Source: CBDFKU01 sp965248975 (GTDB taxonomy: Bacteria > Chloroflexota > Dehalococcoidia > Lucifugimonadales > JAGWBF01). Taken from it: 64,000 nt of DNA. Positions 34,186-42,335 of the stretch are shown here, one piece after another (positions within the stretch are counted from its first letter, which is position 1; the number at the start of each line of letters is the position of its first letter). Location of the stretch: assembly GCA_965248975.1 (NCBI GenBank), contig CBDFKU010000010.1:52287-116286 (forward strand). Reading direction: 5' to 3'. The notes under the pieces are model-generated. The model made no database searches. It was not told the origin of the DNA and worked only from the letters and a program-made list of their open reading frames with translations. The translations under genes and the position numbers were made by a program.

Positions 34186-34518
34186 ATGGATGTGAGACTT
34201 TCGGACGAGGCCCGGGACCTGATCGAATCCCGTGGCGGGTCGGCGGTGGTGGACATCGTAGCCTGCTCGACCTGAACGGGACCCTTCTACGAGGTATCGG
34301 TCGATACCCATGTAAGCGGCAGAAGGGACATGTCCAGATACGATACCGTCGTCCAGGAGGACCTGCGGCTCCTGGTATCCAAAGACCTGGCTCGAAGCAC
34401 CAGGGAGCTACAGCTGGACGTAGGGAAGTTCCTGTTTTTCTTTCGGCACCTAAGGGCTTACGCGGTGCTCTCCAATGGCGCGAAGATCGGGCGTGGTTTC
34501 CCGCGGCTAGCCGACTAG
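34186..34518 (+). CDS. Probable selenoprotein with in-frame UGA (CC/Se-motif-like)
   Basis: A reading frame of 110 residues interrupted only by TGA at codon 30 (34273-34275). The ATG at 34186 has GGGGAG six bases upstream. Before the TGA: 'MDVRLSDEARDLIESRGGSA' and 'VVDIVACST'. After it: 'TGPFYEVSVDTHVSG', 'DLRLLVSKDLARSTRELQL' and 'DVGKFLFFFRHLRAYAVL'. The order (helix, strand, Sec/Cys site, a strand ending in a lysine-rich turn, final 'KFLFF' strand) fits the small CC/Se-motif (seleno)protein family. A perfect 6-base-pair hairpin with a GGTC loop begins 17 bases after the UGA, as in bacterial SECIS elements. Alternative: a pseudogene with a nonsense mutation. Function of the family is unknown. 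Confidence 0.65.
34288..34314 (+). promoter_or_regulatory. SECIS-like stem-loop downstream of in-frame UGA
   Basis: GGTATC (34293-34298), loop GGTC, GATACC (34303-34308), extended by TAC/GTA pairing across a small internal loop. The apical loop starts 24 bases after the UGA and begins with GG. Bacterial SECIS elements usually place a small loop with a G in its first two positions 16 to 37 bases after the UGA. Confidence 0.6.
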
Positions 34519-34524
34519 CGTATC

Positions 34525-35211
34525 CTACTGACGCCCCAAGGGAGGCAGCACGTCTTTCACCCAGGGGATCAGGTCGTCCAGCACCTCCTGGCTGATCTCG
34601 TGTTTCATCGGGTACTCCCTGTACCAGGGCGTGTACCCCTCCCCCTCCAGGAAGGCTTTGGCCTGCCGGGCCATGTCCACCGGCGCTATATCGTCGTTGA
34701 CTCCGTGGGAAATGAAGATGGGCTGGGTCCTTTGCTGGGGTAGCTGGGTGCGCAGCTCCTCCTGGTCCTGCAGGGAGGAACTGAGGGAGGCCAGCCCCGC
34801 GAAGGTTTCGGGCCTGGGCAGGCCGCAGCGGTAAGTCATGGAGCCCCCCTGGGAGAACCCCATGAGCACCACTTTCCCTGGAGAGACGTGGTACTGCTCC
34901 ATCACCTCGTCGAAGAAGGTGCCCAGCATCTCCCTCGCCTGCTTCTTGTCCTCGGCGGTGGCCTTTCCCCACGGCGGCGTCCAGCCGTAGCCGGTCTGTC
35001 CCAGGCCCACCTGGAAGGGCAACGGTGCGTTGGGACAGGCGTAGAGGTATCCTTCGCGGTCGATGGCCGGGGTGAGGCCCGCCAGGTCATGCATGCCGGC
35101 CCCGAACCCGTGCAGGAGGATCACCAGCGGATAGCTGGCCTCAGGACTGAAGCCGTCGGGCTCTATGGCCAGATATTTGAGGGACCTGCCCTGGTACTCC
35201 GCAGATTTCAC
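34525..35211 (-). CDS. Alpha/beta hydrolase, carboxylesterase/phospholipase type
   Basis: A 228-residue esterase. 'YPLVILLHGFGAGMHDLAGL' has the oxyanion region, 'KVVLMGFSQGGSMTYRCGLP' the nucleophile elbow with the catalytic Ser, 'QPIFISHGVNDDIAPVDMAR' the catalytic Asp, and 'YPMKHEISQEVLDDL' the His. This is the small esterase family that includes bacterial carboxylesterase and acyl-protein thioesterase-like enzymes. It is convergent with the selenoprotein gene, six bases apart. No signal peptide. Confidence 0.9.
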   Translation of the reverse strand: MKSAEYQGRSLKYLAIEPDGFSPEASYPLVILLHGFGAGMHDLAGLTPAIDREGYLYACPNAPLPFQVGLGQTGYGWTPPWGKATAEDKKQAREMLGTFFDEVMEQYHVSPGKVVLMGFSQGGSMTYRCGLPRPETFAGLASLSSSLQDQEELRTQLPQQRTQPIFISHGVNDDIAPVDMARQAKAFLEGEGYTPWYREYPMKHEISQEVLDDLIPWVKDVLPPLGRQ

Positions 35212-35247
35212 GATCGGCTCGGGCTCCTTTCCGTTCTGTGGCGGTTC

Positions 35248-37725
35248 CTAGCAGCCTGGATCGCACCAAAGATGCTCCGCCTTGAGGGAGTTGTTGAAGG
35301 CGCCGACCGGGTTCAGGTTACGGATACGGTTGTCGGCATAGTGGCCGAAAAGCCTCCAGAAGAGGGGAACCACGTGGTTGTCGACGTGGATGAGGATGTG
35401 CTCGGCTTCCGCGACGTATCTCAGACGCCCAATCCGGTCCAGCGCTCTCCGTTGGGCCTGGAAGAGCTCTTCGATGGCGGGGTGGCTCCAGCTTGTGTAG
35501 TTGGTCCGCGCCCCCTCGGTGTAAATGTCGGCCAGGAAGTCGTCGGGGTCGTTTATCATGTGTGCGTAGCCGCCTGGGGCAAGCTCGAAATCGGCCTCGC
35601 GGAGACGGGCCAACCAAACGGCCGTCTCAGTCACCTCTATTGTGGGGCGCCAGCCTAGGAAAGTTCCTAGCTCGTCGGCCATTACCTCAGCTAAAGCGCA
35701 AAAATTCGTCACGTTCGGGCATACCAGGCTGACCGCGAAACCATCGGCAACTCCGGCCTCGGCCAGCAGTCGCTTTGCTTCCGCTAAGTCGTCCGGGTGC
35801 TTGCCCCCGTCCTGGCTGATCCGGTAACCGGCCATAGTCCGCAATGTTTCTTCGCTTAATCCGAACCAGGAATTGGGCGGGAAGGGACTGCCCAGAAAGC
35901 TCTGGCCCGCCGCGAAGACCTCGACGAAGGGGTCACGGTGCGCTGCCAGGTTCATGGCGCGCCTTACTCTGGGGTCATCGAAGGGCGGCTGCTGAGTGTT
36001 CATATGTATCCAGAAGAGGCTCAGGGGTCCCACCCACTGGACTCTGCCCTGGTCCTCAGCGAGCCTGGCCAACTCGTGGTTTTCCTCGTTGCTCAGGCCG
36101 TTGAAGGGGTGGACGTGGCCAAGTAGCTGGCCGGCCCGGAAGGCGGCCATGATGGTGGCCGGGTCCTGGATGACAAAGTATGTCATGCCGTCCCAGTAGG
36201 GTCGGTTCTCCTTGAAGTAGTTTTCGTTCCTCTGATAAACGAGTCGCTCTCCACCCGCGACCTCCACCAACCTGAACGGACCCGAACCGTTGGCGTTCTC
36301 CGGCCGGTTCATATCTTTCCCGCTCTCGACGTGGTGCTGAGGGATAATCTTGAACCACTCGGTGGACAGAAGGGATAGAAACGGCGCGGCCGGGAAGGGG
36401 GTGACCACCTCCACGGTGAGGTCGTCAATCACCCGGGAGCTCTCGTAAAAGGGGGCGATGGCACCTACCCGAGGCCTGGACTGGTCCGTGTCGACCATGC
36501 TCTCCAGGCTAAAGACCACGTCTCGAGCCGTGAGCTGAACTCCATAGTTCCATCGGGCGTTCTGGTGGAGGCGAAAGGTCCACCTCCTCCCGTCGGGGCT
36601 CAGCTCCCAGCTCTGGGCCAGGTCACCCCTTATGTCGAAGGGGTCGTCGGTCTCCGGGTTGTACTCCACCAGGCCGTTGTACAGAGGGGCGACGTGGGAC
36701 AGACAGCCGATGCCGCTGCCACATTCGTGAACGTTGAAGTGGGAGACGTCCGCGTTGGTCAACAAGGCCGGGTGGCCGCCAAGTCTAACACAACAAGGAG
36801 TTGGGGTGTCCGGAGGTCTGGTCGGGACAAGGGGTCCCTGGGCCCTGAACCGCGCCGTGAAGGTGATTCTGGACCCGGTGGTCAGACCCAGGTCCTGGGG
36901 CGTCCTCAGGAAGCTTAGTTCCGCCTTGAAGGCCACGGCCTGTCCGGGGTTAACTACGGCGATGACTGCCAGTGGCCTCGTCGGGGTAGGTGTCGGGGTC
37001 GGAGGCGGCGTAGCAGTGGGCTGAGGCGCGGCGGTAGGCGCGGGGGTTGGGGCCGGGTCACCCGCCGGGCCTCCAACCGGGCGGGGTGTGGGAGAGAAGG
37101 TCGGCGTGGCCGTCCCGATGTGTATGAACACCGCGACTACCTTTAGATTGCGGTCCACGGTCACCATGGTCACGGGGTTCGTGCCGGAGGCGTCTCCCTC
37201 CCACCTGACGAACGCGGCATGGGCCAGGTTTAGCCGCGCCTCCAGCCGCACCTCGGTGCCTTCGACATACCGTCCGTCGATACCAGGCTCTGGGGTCATG
37301 TGTATGGTCCCTATACCTTCGGGCTCAACTCCGGTGAAGATGGAGTATCGCGCCGGCTGCTCGAAGCGAAGGGCCAGAACCTCCCCCACCGGAGAGCCGT
37401 CGATCCGCACGTCCGTGATGTCGACTCCCAGTGCGAAGGGCACGTCGCCGCCGTTCTCCACCCACAGCGGCACTTCGGCCGGCTGCTTGAACTGTCCGAA
37501 GGCGTTCACGTCGGCGATTCCGAAGTCCAACTCCGTCAGAGGCTCCTTCGGGTCGATGCTCTTCCAGAGTAGAATCGTCTCCTCAGCCGTCTCCACCGTG
37601 CCCACGATCACCGAGCCGTCCACGTCCCTGCTGATCTCGGTGAGGGCGTAGGCCAGGCTTCCCGCCAGCACGAACAGGACTGCTACCACCAGGGCTCCCG
37701 TTTTGGGTTTTAGCCACTTCCTCAA
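35248..37725 (-). CDS. Large solute-binding protein with N-terminal sandwich domain, InlB-like module and SBP_bac_5 domain
   Basis: An 825-residue surface protein. N-terminal signal anchor 'GALVVAVLFVLAGSLAYALT'; then a strand-rich domain (about 35-145, 'AEVPLWVENGGDVPFALGVD'); an InlB-repeat-like module ('YVEGTEVRLEARLNLAHAAF', 'RWEGDASGTNPVTMVTVD'); a Pro/Thr linker (about 215-260); a short spacer domain; and from about residue 330 a peptide-type substrate-binding domain ('PLYNGLVEYNPETDDPFDIR', 'NARWNYGVQLTARDVVFSLE', 'NENYFKENRPYWDGMTYFVI', 'RAMNLAAHRDPFVEVFAAGQ'). Normal SBPs lack the first 330 residues. No permease or ATPase gene is adjacent, so it may capture ligands without a dedicated transporter. 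TTG start with GAGGAGG upstream. Confidence 0.85.
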   Translation of the reverse strand: MRKWLKPKTGALVVAVLFVLAGSLAYALTEISRDVDGSVIVGTVETAEETILLWKSIDPKEPLTELDFGIADVNAFGQFKQPAEVPLWVENGGDVPFALGVDITDVRIDGSPVGEVLALRFEQPARYSIFTGVEPEGIGTIHMTPEPGIDGRYVEGTEVRLEARLNLAHAAFVRWEGDASGTNPVTMVTVDRNLKVVAVFIHIGTATPTFSPTPRPVGGPAGDPAPTPAPTAAPQPTATPPPTPTPTPTRPLAVIAVVNPGQAVAFKAELSFLRTPQDLGLTTGSRITFTARFRAQGPLVPTRPPDTPTPCCVRLGGHPALLTNADVSHFNVHECGSGIGCLSHVAPLYNGLVEYNPETDDPFDIRGDLAQSWELSPDGRRWTFRLHQNARWNYGVQLTARDVVFSLESMVDTDQSRPRVGAIAPFYESSRVIDDLTVEVVTPFPAAPFLSLLSTEWFKIIPQHHVESGKDMNRPENANGSGPFRLVEVAGGERLVYQRNENYFKENRPYWDGMTYFVIQDPATIMAAFRAGQLLGHVHPFNGLSNEENHELARLAEDQGRVQWVGPLSLFWIHMNTQQPPFDDPRVRRAMNLAAHRDPFVEVFAAGQSFLGSPFPPNSWFGLSEETLRTMAGYRISQDGGKHPDDLAEAKRLLAEAGVADGFAVSLVCPNVTNFCALAEVMADELGTFLGWRPTIEVTETAVWLARLREADFELAPGGYAHMINDPDDFLADIYTEGARTNYTSWSHPAIEELFQAQRRALDRIGRLRYVAEAEHILIHVDNHVVPLFWRLFGHYADNRIRNLNPVGAFNNSLKAEHLWCDPGC

Positions 37726-37776
37726 GGCGCCTCCTCAGTAGGCTGATTCGGGGGACGACAGCCGTTTCGTACCGGG

Positions 37777-38520
37777 CTACACCGCCAGGCCGCCATCGAT
37801 TCCGATTACCTGGCCGGTGACGTAGCCCGCGGCGTCGGTGCAAAGGAAGGCCACGACCTCGGCCACGTCCTTCGGAGAGCCGAAGCGGCCCATCGGGATG
37901 CGGGAGAGGACATTTTGCCGGGCCTCCTCGGACAGCTGCTCCACCATAGCGGTGGTGATGTACCCGGGGGCAACGGCGTTGACGGTGATGTTGCGGGAGG
38001 CAACCTCCCGGGCCATGGCCTTGGAGAACCCGATGAGGCCGGCCTTGGAAGCCGCGTAGTTCGCCTGGCCGGGATTACCGGAGAGGCCGACCACCGAGGA
38101 CACGTTGATGATCCGCCCATGGCGCTGGCGCATCATGTGGGCCAGGACCGCCCTGGTGCATAGATAACTGCCGCGGAGGTTAACGGTGATCACCTCGTCC
38201 CACTCCTCGGGACCCATACGGATGAGGAGCTTGTCCCTGGTGATACCGGCGTTGTTTACCAGGATGTCCACCGCTCCCCAGGTATCGATGACCTCTTTGA
38301 CCAGGGCTACCGCTTCGGCCTCCACCGAAACGTCGGCTCCGATGGCGGTGGCCGTACCCCCGGAGGTGGAGATGGCGTCGACCACCCGTGCGGCGCCCTC
38401 CCATCCCGTGCGGTAGTTCACGGCGACTTTAGCGCCGGCCCCCGCCAGACGTATGGCGATTACCTCCCCTATCCCCCTGGAGGCGCCCGTCACCAACGCG
38501 ACTCTTCCATTCAGATCCAA
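37777..38520 (-). CDS. fabG: 3-oxoacyl-[acyl-carrier-protein] reductase
   Basis: NADPH-dependent reductase of fatty-acid elongation, 247 residues. Cofactor motif 'ALVTGASRGIGEVIAIRLAG', 'DILVNNAGITRDKLLIRMGP', catalytic Ser in 'IINVSSVVGLSGNPGQANYA', Tyr/Lys in 'NYAASKAGLIGFSKAMA', C-terminus 'GYVTGQVIGIDGGLAV'. The 'NAGITRDKLLIRM' text is specific to FabG. It follows plsX on the same strand, which supports fabG over a generic SDR. Confidence 0.93.
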   Translation of the reverse strand: MDLNGRVALVTGASRGIGEVIAIRLAGAGAKVAVNYRTGWEGAARVVDAISTSGGTATAIGADVSVEAEAVALVKEVIDTWGAVDILVNNAGITRDKLLIRMGPEEWDEVITVNLRGSYLCTRAVLAHMMRQRHGRIINVSSVVGLSGNPGQANYAASKAGLIGFSKAMAREVASRNITVNAVAPGYITTAMVEQLSEEARQNVLSRIPMGRFGSPKDVAEVVAFLCTDAAGYVTGQVIGIDGGLAV

Positions 38521-38612
38521 CGGTGGCCCTTTCTAATGTCGGATTCTTATCGGGTAGCTCGGGTGCCGGGCCGGCGCCACGATGGGGAACCATGGGTCAG
38601 GAGCTCCTGTGG

Positions 38613-39644
38613 TTAGCCGACCTTTGGGTCTCGCAGCGCGGCCAGCTCCTTGCGCATGTCTTCTACGAGGCCGAGCTCGACAAACCTCCTGGCCGTATCG
38701 ATGGCGCCGGCGACTCCATCGGCCTTCGAAGCTCCATGCCCTACGATGACCGTTCCGTTGACACCGAACAGGGGTCCGCCCATCTTCTTGGGAAGGTTGT
38801 TCACCTCCCAGACCTTTGAGGTGAGGGAGTCAATGGCGTCGGAAGGTACAATGCCTTCAAGGGCCTTCCTGAGATAAGCAGCCATGGTGGCGCCCATGCC
38901 CTCGGTGAACTTCATCAGCACATTGCCCACGAAGCCGTCACATACGATTACGTCGGCCCTGCCAGTGAAGAAGTCCATCCCCTCAACGTTACCCACGAAG
39001 TTCAGGATGCTCTCTTTGAATAGCTGGTAGCCTTCGTGGACCTGGCGATTGCCCTTGGATTCCTCGGCGCCAACGCTGAGAAGACCCACCCGGGGGTTCT
39101 CTATTCCCAGGAAGCTTCGGGCGAAGACGGAACCCATTGCAGCGAAATCCAGGAGAAGATGGGGCCGGCAGTCAACGTTGCTGCCCATGTCCACTACAAC
39201 GGTCTTGGGGGCCAGCCCGAGGAAGGGTCCGCCCAGGCAGGGCCGCTCCAATCCTTCCAGGGTGCCCAGGATCAGGACGGCGCTGGCCACCGTGCCTCCC
39301 GTCGAGCCCATGGACACCAGTGCGTCGGCGTTTCCATCCTTCAGCAGGCGGGTCGCCACTACGACGGAGGCCCGGGGCTTTTGCCGGAGGGCTTGGACCG
39401 GATGCTCCTCCTCTACGATCTTGCCCTCCGAGGGGACCACCGTGATGGGCAGGCCTACGCCTCCGCTTTCTTGTAGCTCGGGCTCTAGGTCCTGCTGGTC
39501 CCCCACCAGGAGTATCGCCACGCCACCGGATCGAGCCGCCAGCACGGCGCCCCTCACGATCTCTGCAGGCGCATGGTCGCCTCCCATAGCATCCACTGCG
39601 ACACGAACTAGTGCGCCTCGGTTCTTTCCTTCGGCTGCCGTCAT
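38613..39644 (-). CDS. plsX: Phosphate acyltransferase
   Basis: PlsX makes acyl-phosphate from acyl-ACP and phosphate, the first step of phospholipid synthesis in most bacteria. The 343-residue protein has 'RVAVDAMGGDHAPAEIVRGA', 'DALVSMGSTGGTVASAVLIL', 'RSFLGIENPRVGLLSVGAEE' and 'ADVIVCDGFVGNVLMKFTEG'. The ATG has GGAGGG six bases upstream. It lies between two MaoC-type dehydratase genes and fabG, forming a lipid-synthesis cluster of four genes. Confidence 0.95.
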   Translation of the reverse strand: MTAAEGKNRGALVRVAVDAMGGDHAPAEIVRGAVLAARSGGVAILLVGDQQDLEPELQESGGVGLPITVVPSEGKIVEEEHPVQALRQKPRASVVVATRLLKDGNADALVSMGSTGGTVASAVLILGTLEGLERPCLGGPFLGLAPKTVVVDMGSNVDCRPHLLLDFAAMGSVFARSFLGIENPRVGLLSVGAEESKGNRQVHEGYQLFKESILNFVGNVEGMDFFTGRADVIVCDGFVGNVLMKFTEGMGATMAAYLRKALEGIVPSDAIDSLTSKVWEVNNLPKKMGGPLFGVNGTVIVGHGASKADGVAGAIDTARRFVELGLVEDMRKELAALRDPKVG

Positions 39645-39672
39645 GGACCCTCCCTACGTTGTTCCCTGAACC

Positions 39673-40083
39673 TCAATCGGTCAGGCTCAGCTGTGCGGTC
39701 CCGGCTATAAGATCCTCTCCACGTTGGTTCCTCAACCCTACAGAGCACTCCATCGAATGGCTTCCGTCCTGGTGGCCCTGTTTGACCACTTCACCCCATG
39801 TCGTCACCCTGTCTCCGGGTCGGGCGGCTGCCTTGAACCGCACCTTCAAGCGCCCGGTTTCGAGCCAGCTCTTGCCGAAGGCCTGGGTCAGCATCTCGCA
39901 GACGAAGGCGAGGGTCAGCATGCCGTGGGCCACGATTCCACCGAACTGGGTCGTGGAAGCGAACTCCGGGTCCAGATGGATGGGGTTGTGGTCGCCGGAG
40001 GCCTCTGCGTATGCAGTGATCTGCTCTTGTGTGACGGTCTTGCCGACCGGGGGCAGAGCGGTGCCTTCGCTCCAGCTAGTCAC
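39673..40083 (-). CDS. MaoC-like (R)-specific enoyl hydratase/dehydratase
   Basis: A hot-dog fold hydratase of 136 residues. The hydratase motif is 'YAEASGDHNPIHLDPEFAST' with the catalytic Asp and His, followed by 'QFGGIVAHGMLTLAFVCEML'. 'LKVRFKAAARPGDRVTTWGE' is the usual second half. The GTG at 40083 overlaps the end of the upstream gene (GTGACTAG), so the two are coupled. Together they resemble the HadA/HadB two-subunit dehydratase of type II fatty-acid synthesis. Confidence 0.88.
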   Translation of the reverse strand: MTSWSEGTALPPVGKTVTQEQITAYAEASGDHNPIHLDPEFASTTQFGGIVAHGMLTLAFVCEMLTQAFGKSWLETGRLKVRFKAAARPGDRVTTWGEVVKQGHQDGSHSMECSVGLRNQRGEDLIAGTAQLSLTD

Positions 40084-40474
40084 CCTCTGCCTCGGTCGCG
40101 GGTGCCAGCACAGTGCTCTTGGCACCGACAAGGACCTGGCCATCCTTCCCTGACATGGTGAAGCTGACCGAGATGAAGTGCCAGTCCCCTCTCTTCGACG
40201 GCCGTGAAAGGTTGGCCACGCAGGTTACCTCATCGCCCAATCGCACCAAGCGTTTGCACTCCAGCTCCTGGGCAGCGTGGACGGTGCCTGCAGGCAGTGC
40301 TAACTTCTCTAGCAGGGCGCCTATGGCCCGGGCGGCCAGGGCCAGCGGAGGTACCGCTTCCAACTCATGGAATACAGTGGAGGCGTCCGACGTCGCGCCC
40401 AGGTAGCTTTCGAGGAACCGGCGGTCAACTGTCCACCGGCCCAGGTCCAGGGTCCCCTCCTTGATGGCCGCCAT
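40076..40474 (-). CDS. MaoC N-terminal-type dehydratase subunit
   Basis: A 132-residue hot-dog protein of the MaoC_dehydrat_N type: 'RRFLESYLGATSDASTVFHE', 'AVPPLALAARAIGALLEKLA', 'AAQELECKRLVRLGDEVTCV' and 'RGDWHFISVSFTMSGKDGQV'. It lacks the D-x-x-x-x-H catalytic motif, so it is probably the substrate-binding partner of the following gene, as HadA or HadC is for HadB. A TATAAT box lies 30 bases upstream of the ATG on this strand. Confidence 0.82.
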   Translation of the reverse strand: MAAIKEGTLDLGRWTVDRRFLESYLGATSDASTVFHELEAVPPLALAARAIGALLEKLALPAGTVHAAQELECKRLVRLGDEVTCVANLSRPSKRGDWHFISVSFTMSGKDGQVLVGAKSTVLAPATEAEGD

Positions 40475-40641
40475 CTGACACTCCTGACAGGGTAAGCGCC
40501 GTTGATTATAGCATAGCCCGGAGAGCGGACGACCTACGAACGCCTTCGTTTCTCCTCTTTTCGACAGGCCAACACAACTGTATAATGCCTAGCTAACGGT
40601 CCTGGAGCTCACCCGAAAACACTTTCCTTAAAGGAGGCGTG

Positions 40642-41043
40642 ATGACCGGAGCCAGGGTATTGCGTTTCGACGAGATCCCCTCCATCGATCGGGGCGGAGG
40701 TATATACAGTAAGCCCCTGGTGGTGGAGGCCATCGGCGCCAGGATATTTTCCAGTGGGGTGTCAACCTTCCCGGCCGGCACTTCCATCGCCGTGCATACC
40801 CACAACACCGACGAGCAGGTGACCCTCCTGGATGGAGACGCGGTAGCCGAGATCGAGGGACATCAGGAAGCGGTCCAGCCCCTGGATACCACCTTCATTC
40901 CGGCGGGAGTGCCCCACAGGTTCATCAACCGGGGCGGTGGCAATATGAGGATCCTGTGGGTATACGGCTCGATTCACGTGACCCGGACCTACATGGAGAC
41001 CGGAGAAGAGACGAGCCAGTTCGGGGAGCTGTCCCAGTCGTGA
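40642..41043 (+). CDS. Cupin-domain protein
   Basis: A single cupin of 133 residues. Motif 1 'GTSIAVHTHNTDEQVTLL' gives His, His and Glu-type metal ligands; motif 2 is 'FIPAGVPHRFINRG'. The promoter is clear: TATAAT at 40581-40586. AAGGAGG lies four bases before the ATG at 40642; the GTG just before it is too close. The final 'HVTRTYMETGEE' is typical of stand-alone cupins. The substrate is unknown. Confidence 0.88.
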   Translation: MTGARVLRFDEIPSIDRGGGIYSKPLVVEAIGARIFSSGVSTFPAGTSIAVHTHNTDEQVTLLDGDAVAEIEGHQEAVQPLDTTFIPAGVPHRFINRGGGNMRILWVYGSIHVTRTYMETGEETSQFGELSQS

Positions 41044-41054
41044 TGTAGGATCCC

Positions 41055-41118
41055 CGTCACACCGGCGAAAGCCGGTGTCCAGTCCTGGCCATGGATTCCG
41101 GCTTTTGCCGGAATGACG
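41055..41118. repeat. REP-like double-hairpin element
   Basis: Two hairpins, ACACCGGC-GAAA-GCCGGTGT (41059-41078) and ATTCCGGC-TTTT-GCCGGAAT (41095-41114), framed by CGTCA and TGACG. This matches the widespread class of 'CGTCATTCCGGC...GCCGGAATGACG' repeats. It lies between convergent genes and could end transcription. Confidence 0.75.
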
Positions 41119-41167
41119 AGTTCCGCGATGCCTATTGCGACTTTGCGGGTTTCACCATGACTTAAGT

Positions 41168-42259
41168 TTAGGTGCTTTCTCCGGGCCCGAAGGGGAGCAG
41201 CATGGCCTCCACCCTGGCCCAGGCTCCACTACCGGCCAGGCTGATCACGCTTCCTGCCTCGGAAGCCTCTTTCCTGACATAACCCAGGCCGATCAGGTTG
41301 CCGGTGTTGGGTAGCTTGACAACCGAGGTCACCTGGCCTACTTCCTTGCCGTCGCTGGCCAGCTTAACCCCCGCCTCCACCGAGGCGTCCGGCTCGAAGC
41401 TGAGGGACACAAGGTGCTTCTGTACCTTCTGGTAGGTGTCAAGGCGGGCGATGACCTCCTGGCCGATGTAGCATCCCTTGGTGAAGCTGATGGACCCCCA
41501 GAGGCCCGTTTCCAGGGGATTGTAGTCCTCGGACAGCTCCCTTCCGTATTCGGGGGCGCCCTCCTCCACCCTGATCACTTCGTAGGCCGCTGTGCCGATG
41601 GGGACGGCCCCGGCCGCCACGATCGCCTCCCAGACTGTCTGAGCGTCCTCGGCGGCCACGACCACCTCGAATCCCTGCAGGTTCACCACGGGCTTGCGGA
41701 TCACGTGGCCTTCCGAATCCGCGATCTTCACGGGAGTGGACTGTAAGGGCTCGAAAGCGCCGGGCTCGACTCCAGCCAACCGCTGGAGGACGCCCTCGGC
41801 CTCCGGCCCTAGCACCGAGATCATGGCAGTCACGGAGGTGATGTCCTCCAGCGATACGTCGTCGGCGATGGTGTACTTGTCGATCCACTCGATTACTCGG
41901 TCGGCGCTCTGGGGGCTGGTGAGGAGGAGTACATGGTCGCCGAGGTTGGCGACTGCCACCAGGTCCAGGATGCGGCCACGGTCCGTCGTAAGAACGGTGG
42001 GGGCGCCCCGTCCGGGCTGGAGGGACACGACCTGGTTGGTGGAGAGGCGGTTGAGCAGGTCCAGCGCGTCGGTACCGGTCGCCCGGATCCTTCCCATGTA
42101 GGAGGAGTTGTAAACTGCCGCACCTTCCCTGGAAGCTCGATACTCGGCCAACAGGTCACCGTATGTCTGAGGCAGGTCAAAACCGTGGGACTCGTAGAAG
42201 CCGGCGCCCGCCGCAGTCTCGGCGTCATAGAGGGCCGTTCGTTGTGGAGCCATAAGCAT
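41168..42259 (-). CDS. YgfZ/GcvT-domain folate-binding protein
   Basis: A 363-residue protein of the aminomethyltransferase (GcvT) fold. 'RIRATGTDALDLLNRLSTNQ', 'VLTTDRGRILDLVAVANLGD' and the YgfZ signature 'SFTKGCYIGQEVIARLDTYQ' are clear. KGCYxGQE separates YgfZ from true GcvT. YgfZ uses folate to help assemble and repair iron-sulfur enzymes. This fits the neighbour downstream of it on the genome, an IscA-type carrier 76 bases upstream of its start on the same strand. ATG at 42259; the second ATG two codons later is also possible. Confidence 0.85.
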   Translation of the reverse strand: MLMAPQRTALYDAETAAGAGFYESHGFDLPQTYGDLLAEYRASREGAAVYNSSYMGRIRATGTDALDLLNRLSTNQVVSLQPGRGAPTVLTTDRGRILDLVAVANLGDHVLLLTSPQSADRVIEWIDKYTIADDVSLEDITSVTAMISVLGPEAEGVLQRLAGVEPGAFEPLQSTPVKIADSEGHVIRKPVVNLQGFEVVVAAEDAQTVWEAIVAAGAVPIGTAAYEVIRVEEGAPEYGRELSEDYNPLETGLWGSISFTKGCYIGQEVIARLDTYQKVQKHLVSLSFEPDASVEAGVKLASDGKEVGQVTSVVKLPNTGNLIGLGYVRKEASEAGSVISLAGSGAWARVEAMLLPFGPGEST

Positions 42260-42335
42260 ATCCCCTTACCTGGCCGGAATTGAACACGCCGCCCCGAGAG
42301 GCGGCGTTCATTGGTCGGTCCTGGGTTTCGGCCGT

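Noticed and set aside
34184..34972. Minus-strand open frame of 262 codons over the selenoprotein and esterase genes
   Set aside because: Arg/Gly/Pro-rich shadow; the esterase and the SECIS-bearing frame explain the sequence better.
41055..41118. CRISPR-like appearance of two hairpins
   Set aside because: Only one copy of each hairpin and no regular spacers; it is a REP-type element. No CRISPR array was found in the window.
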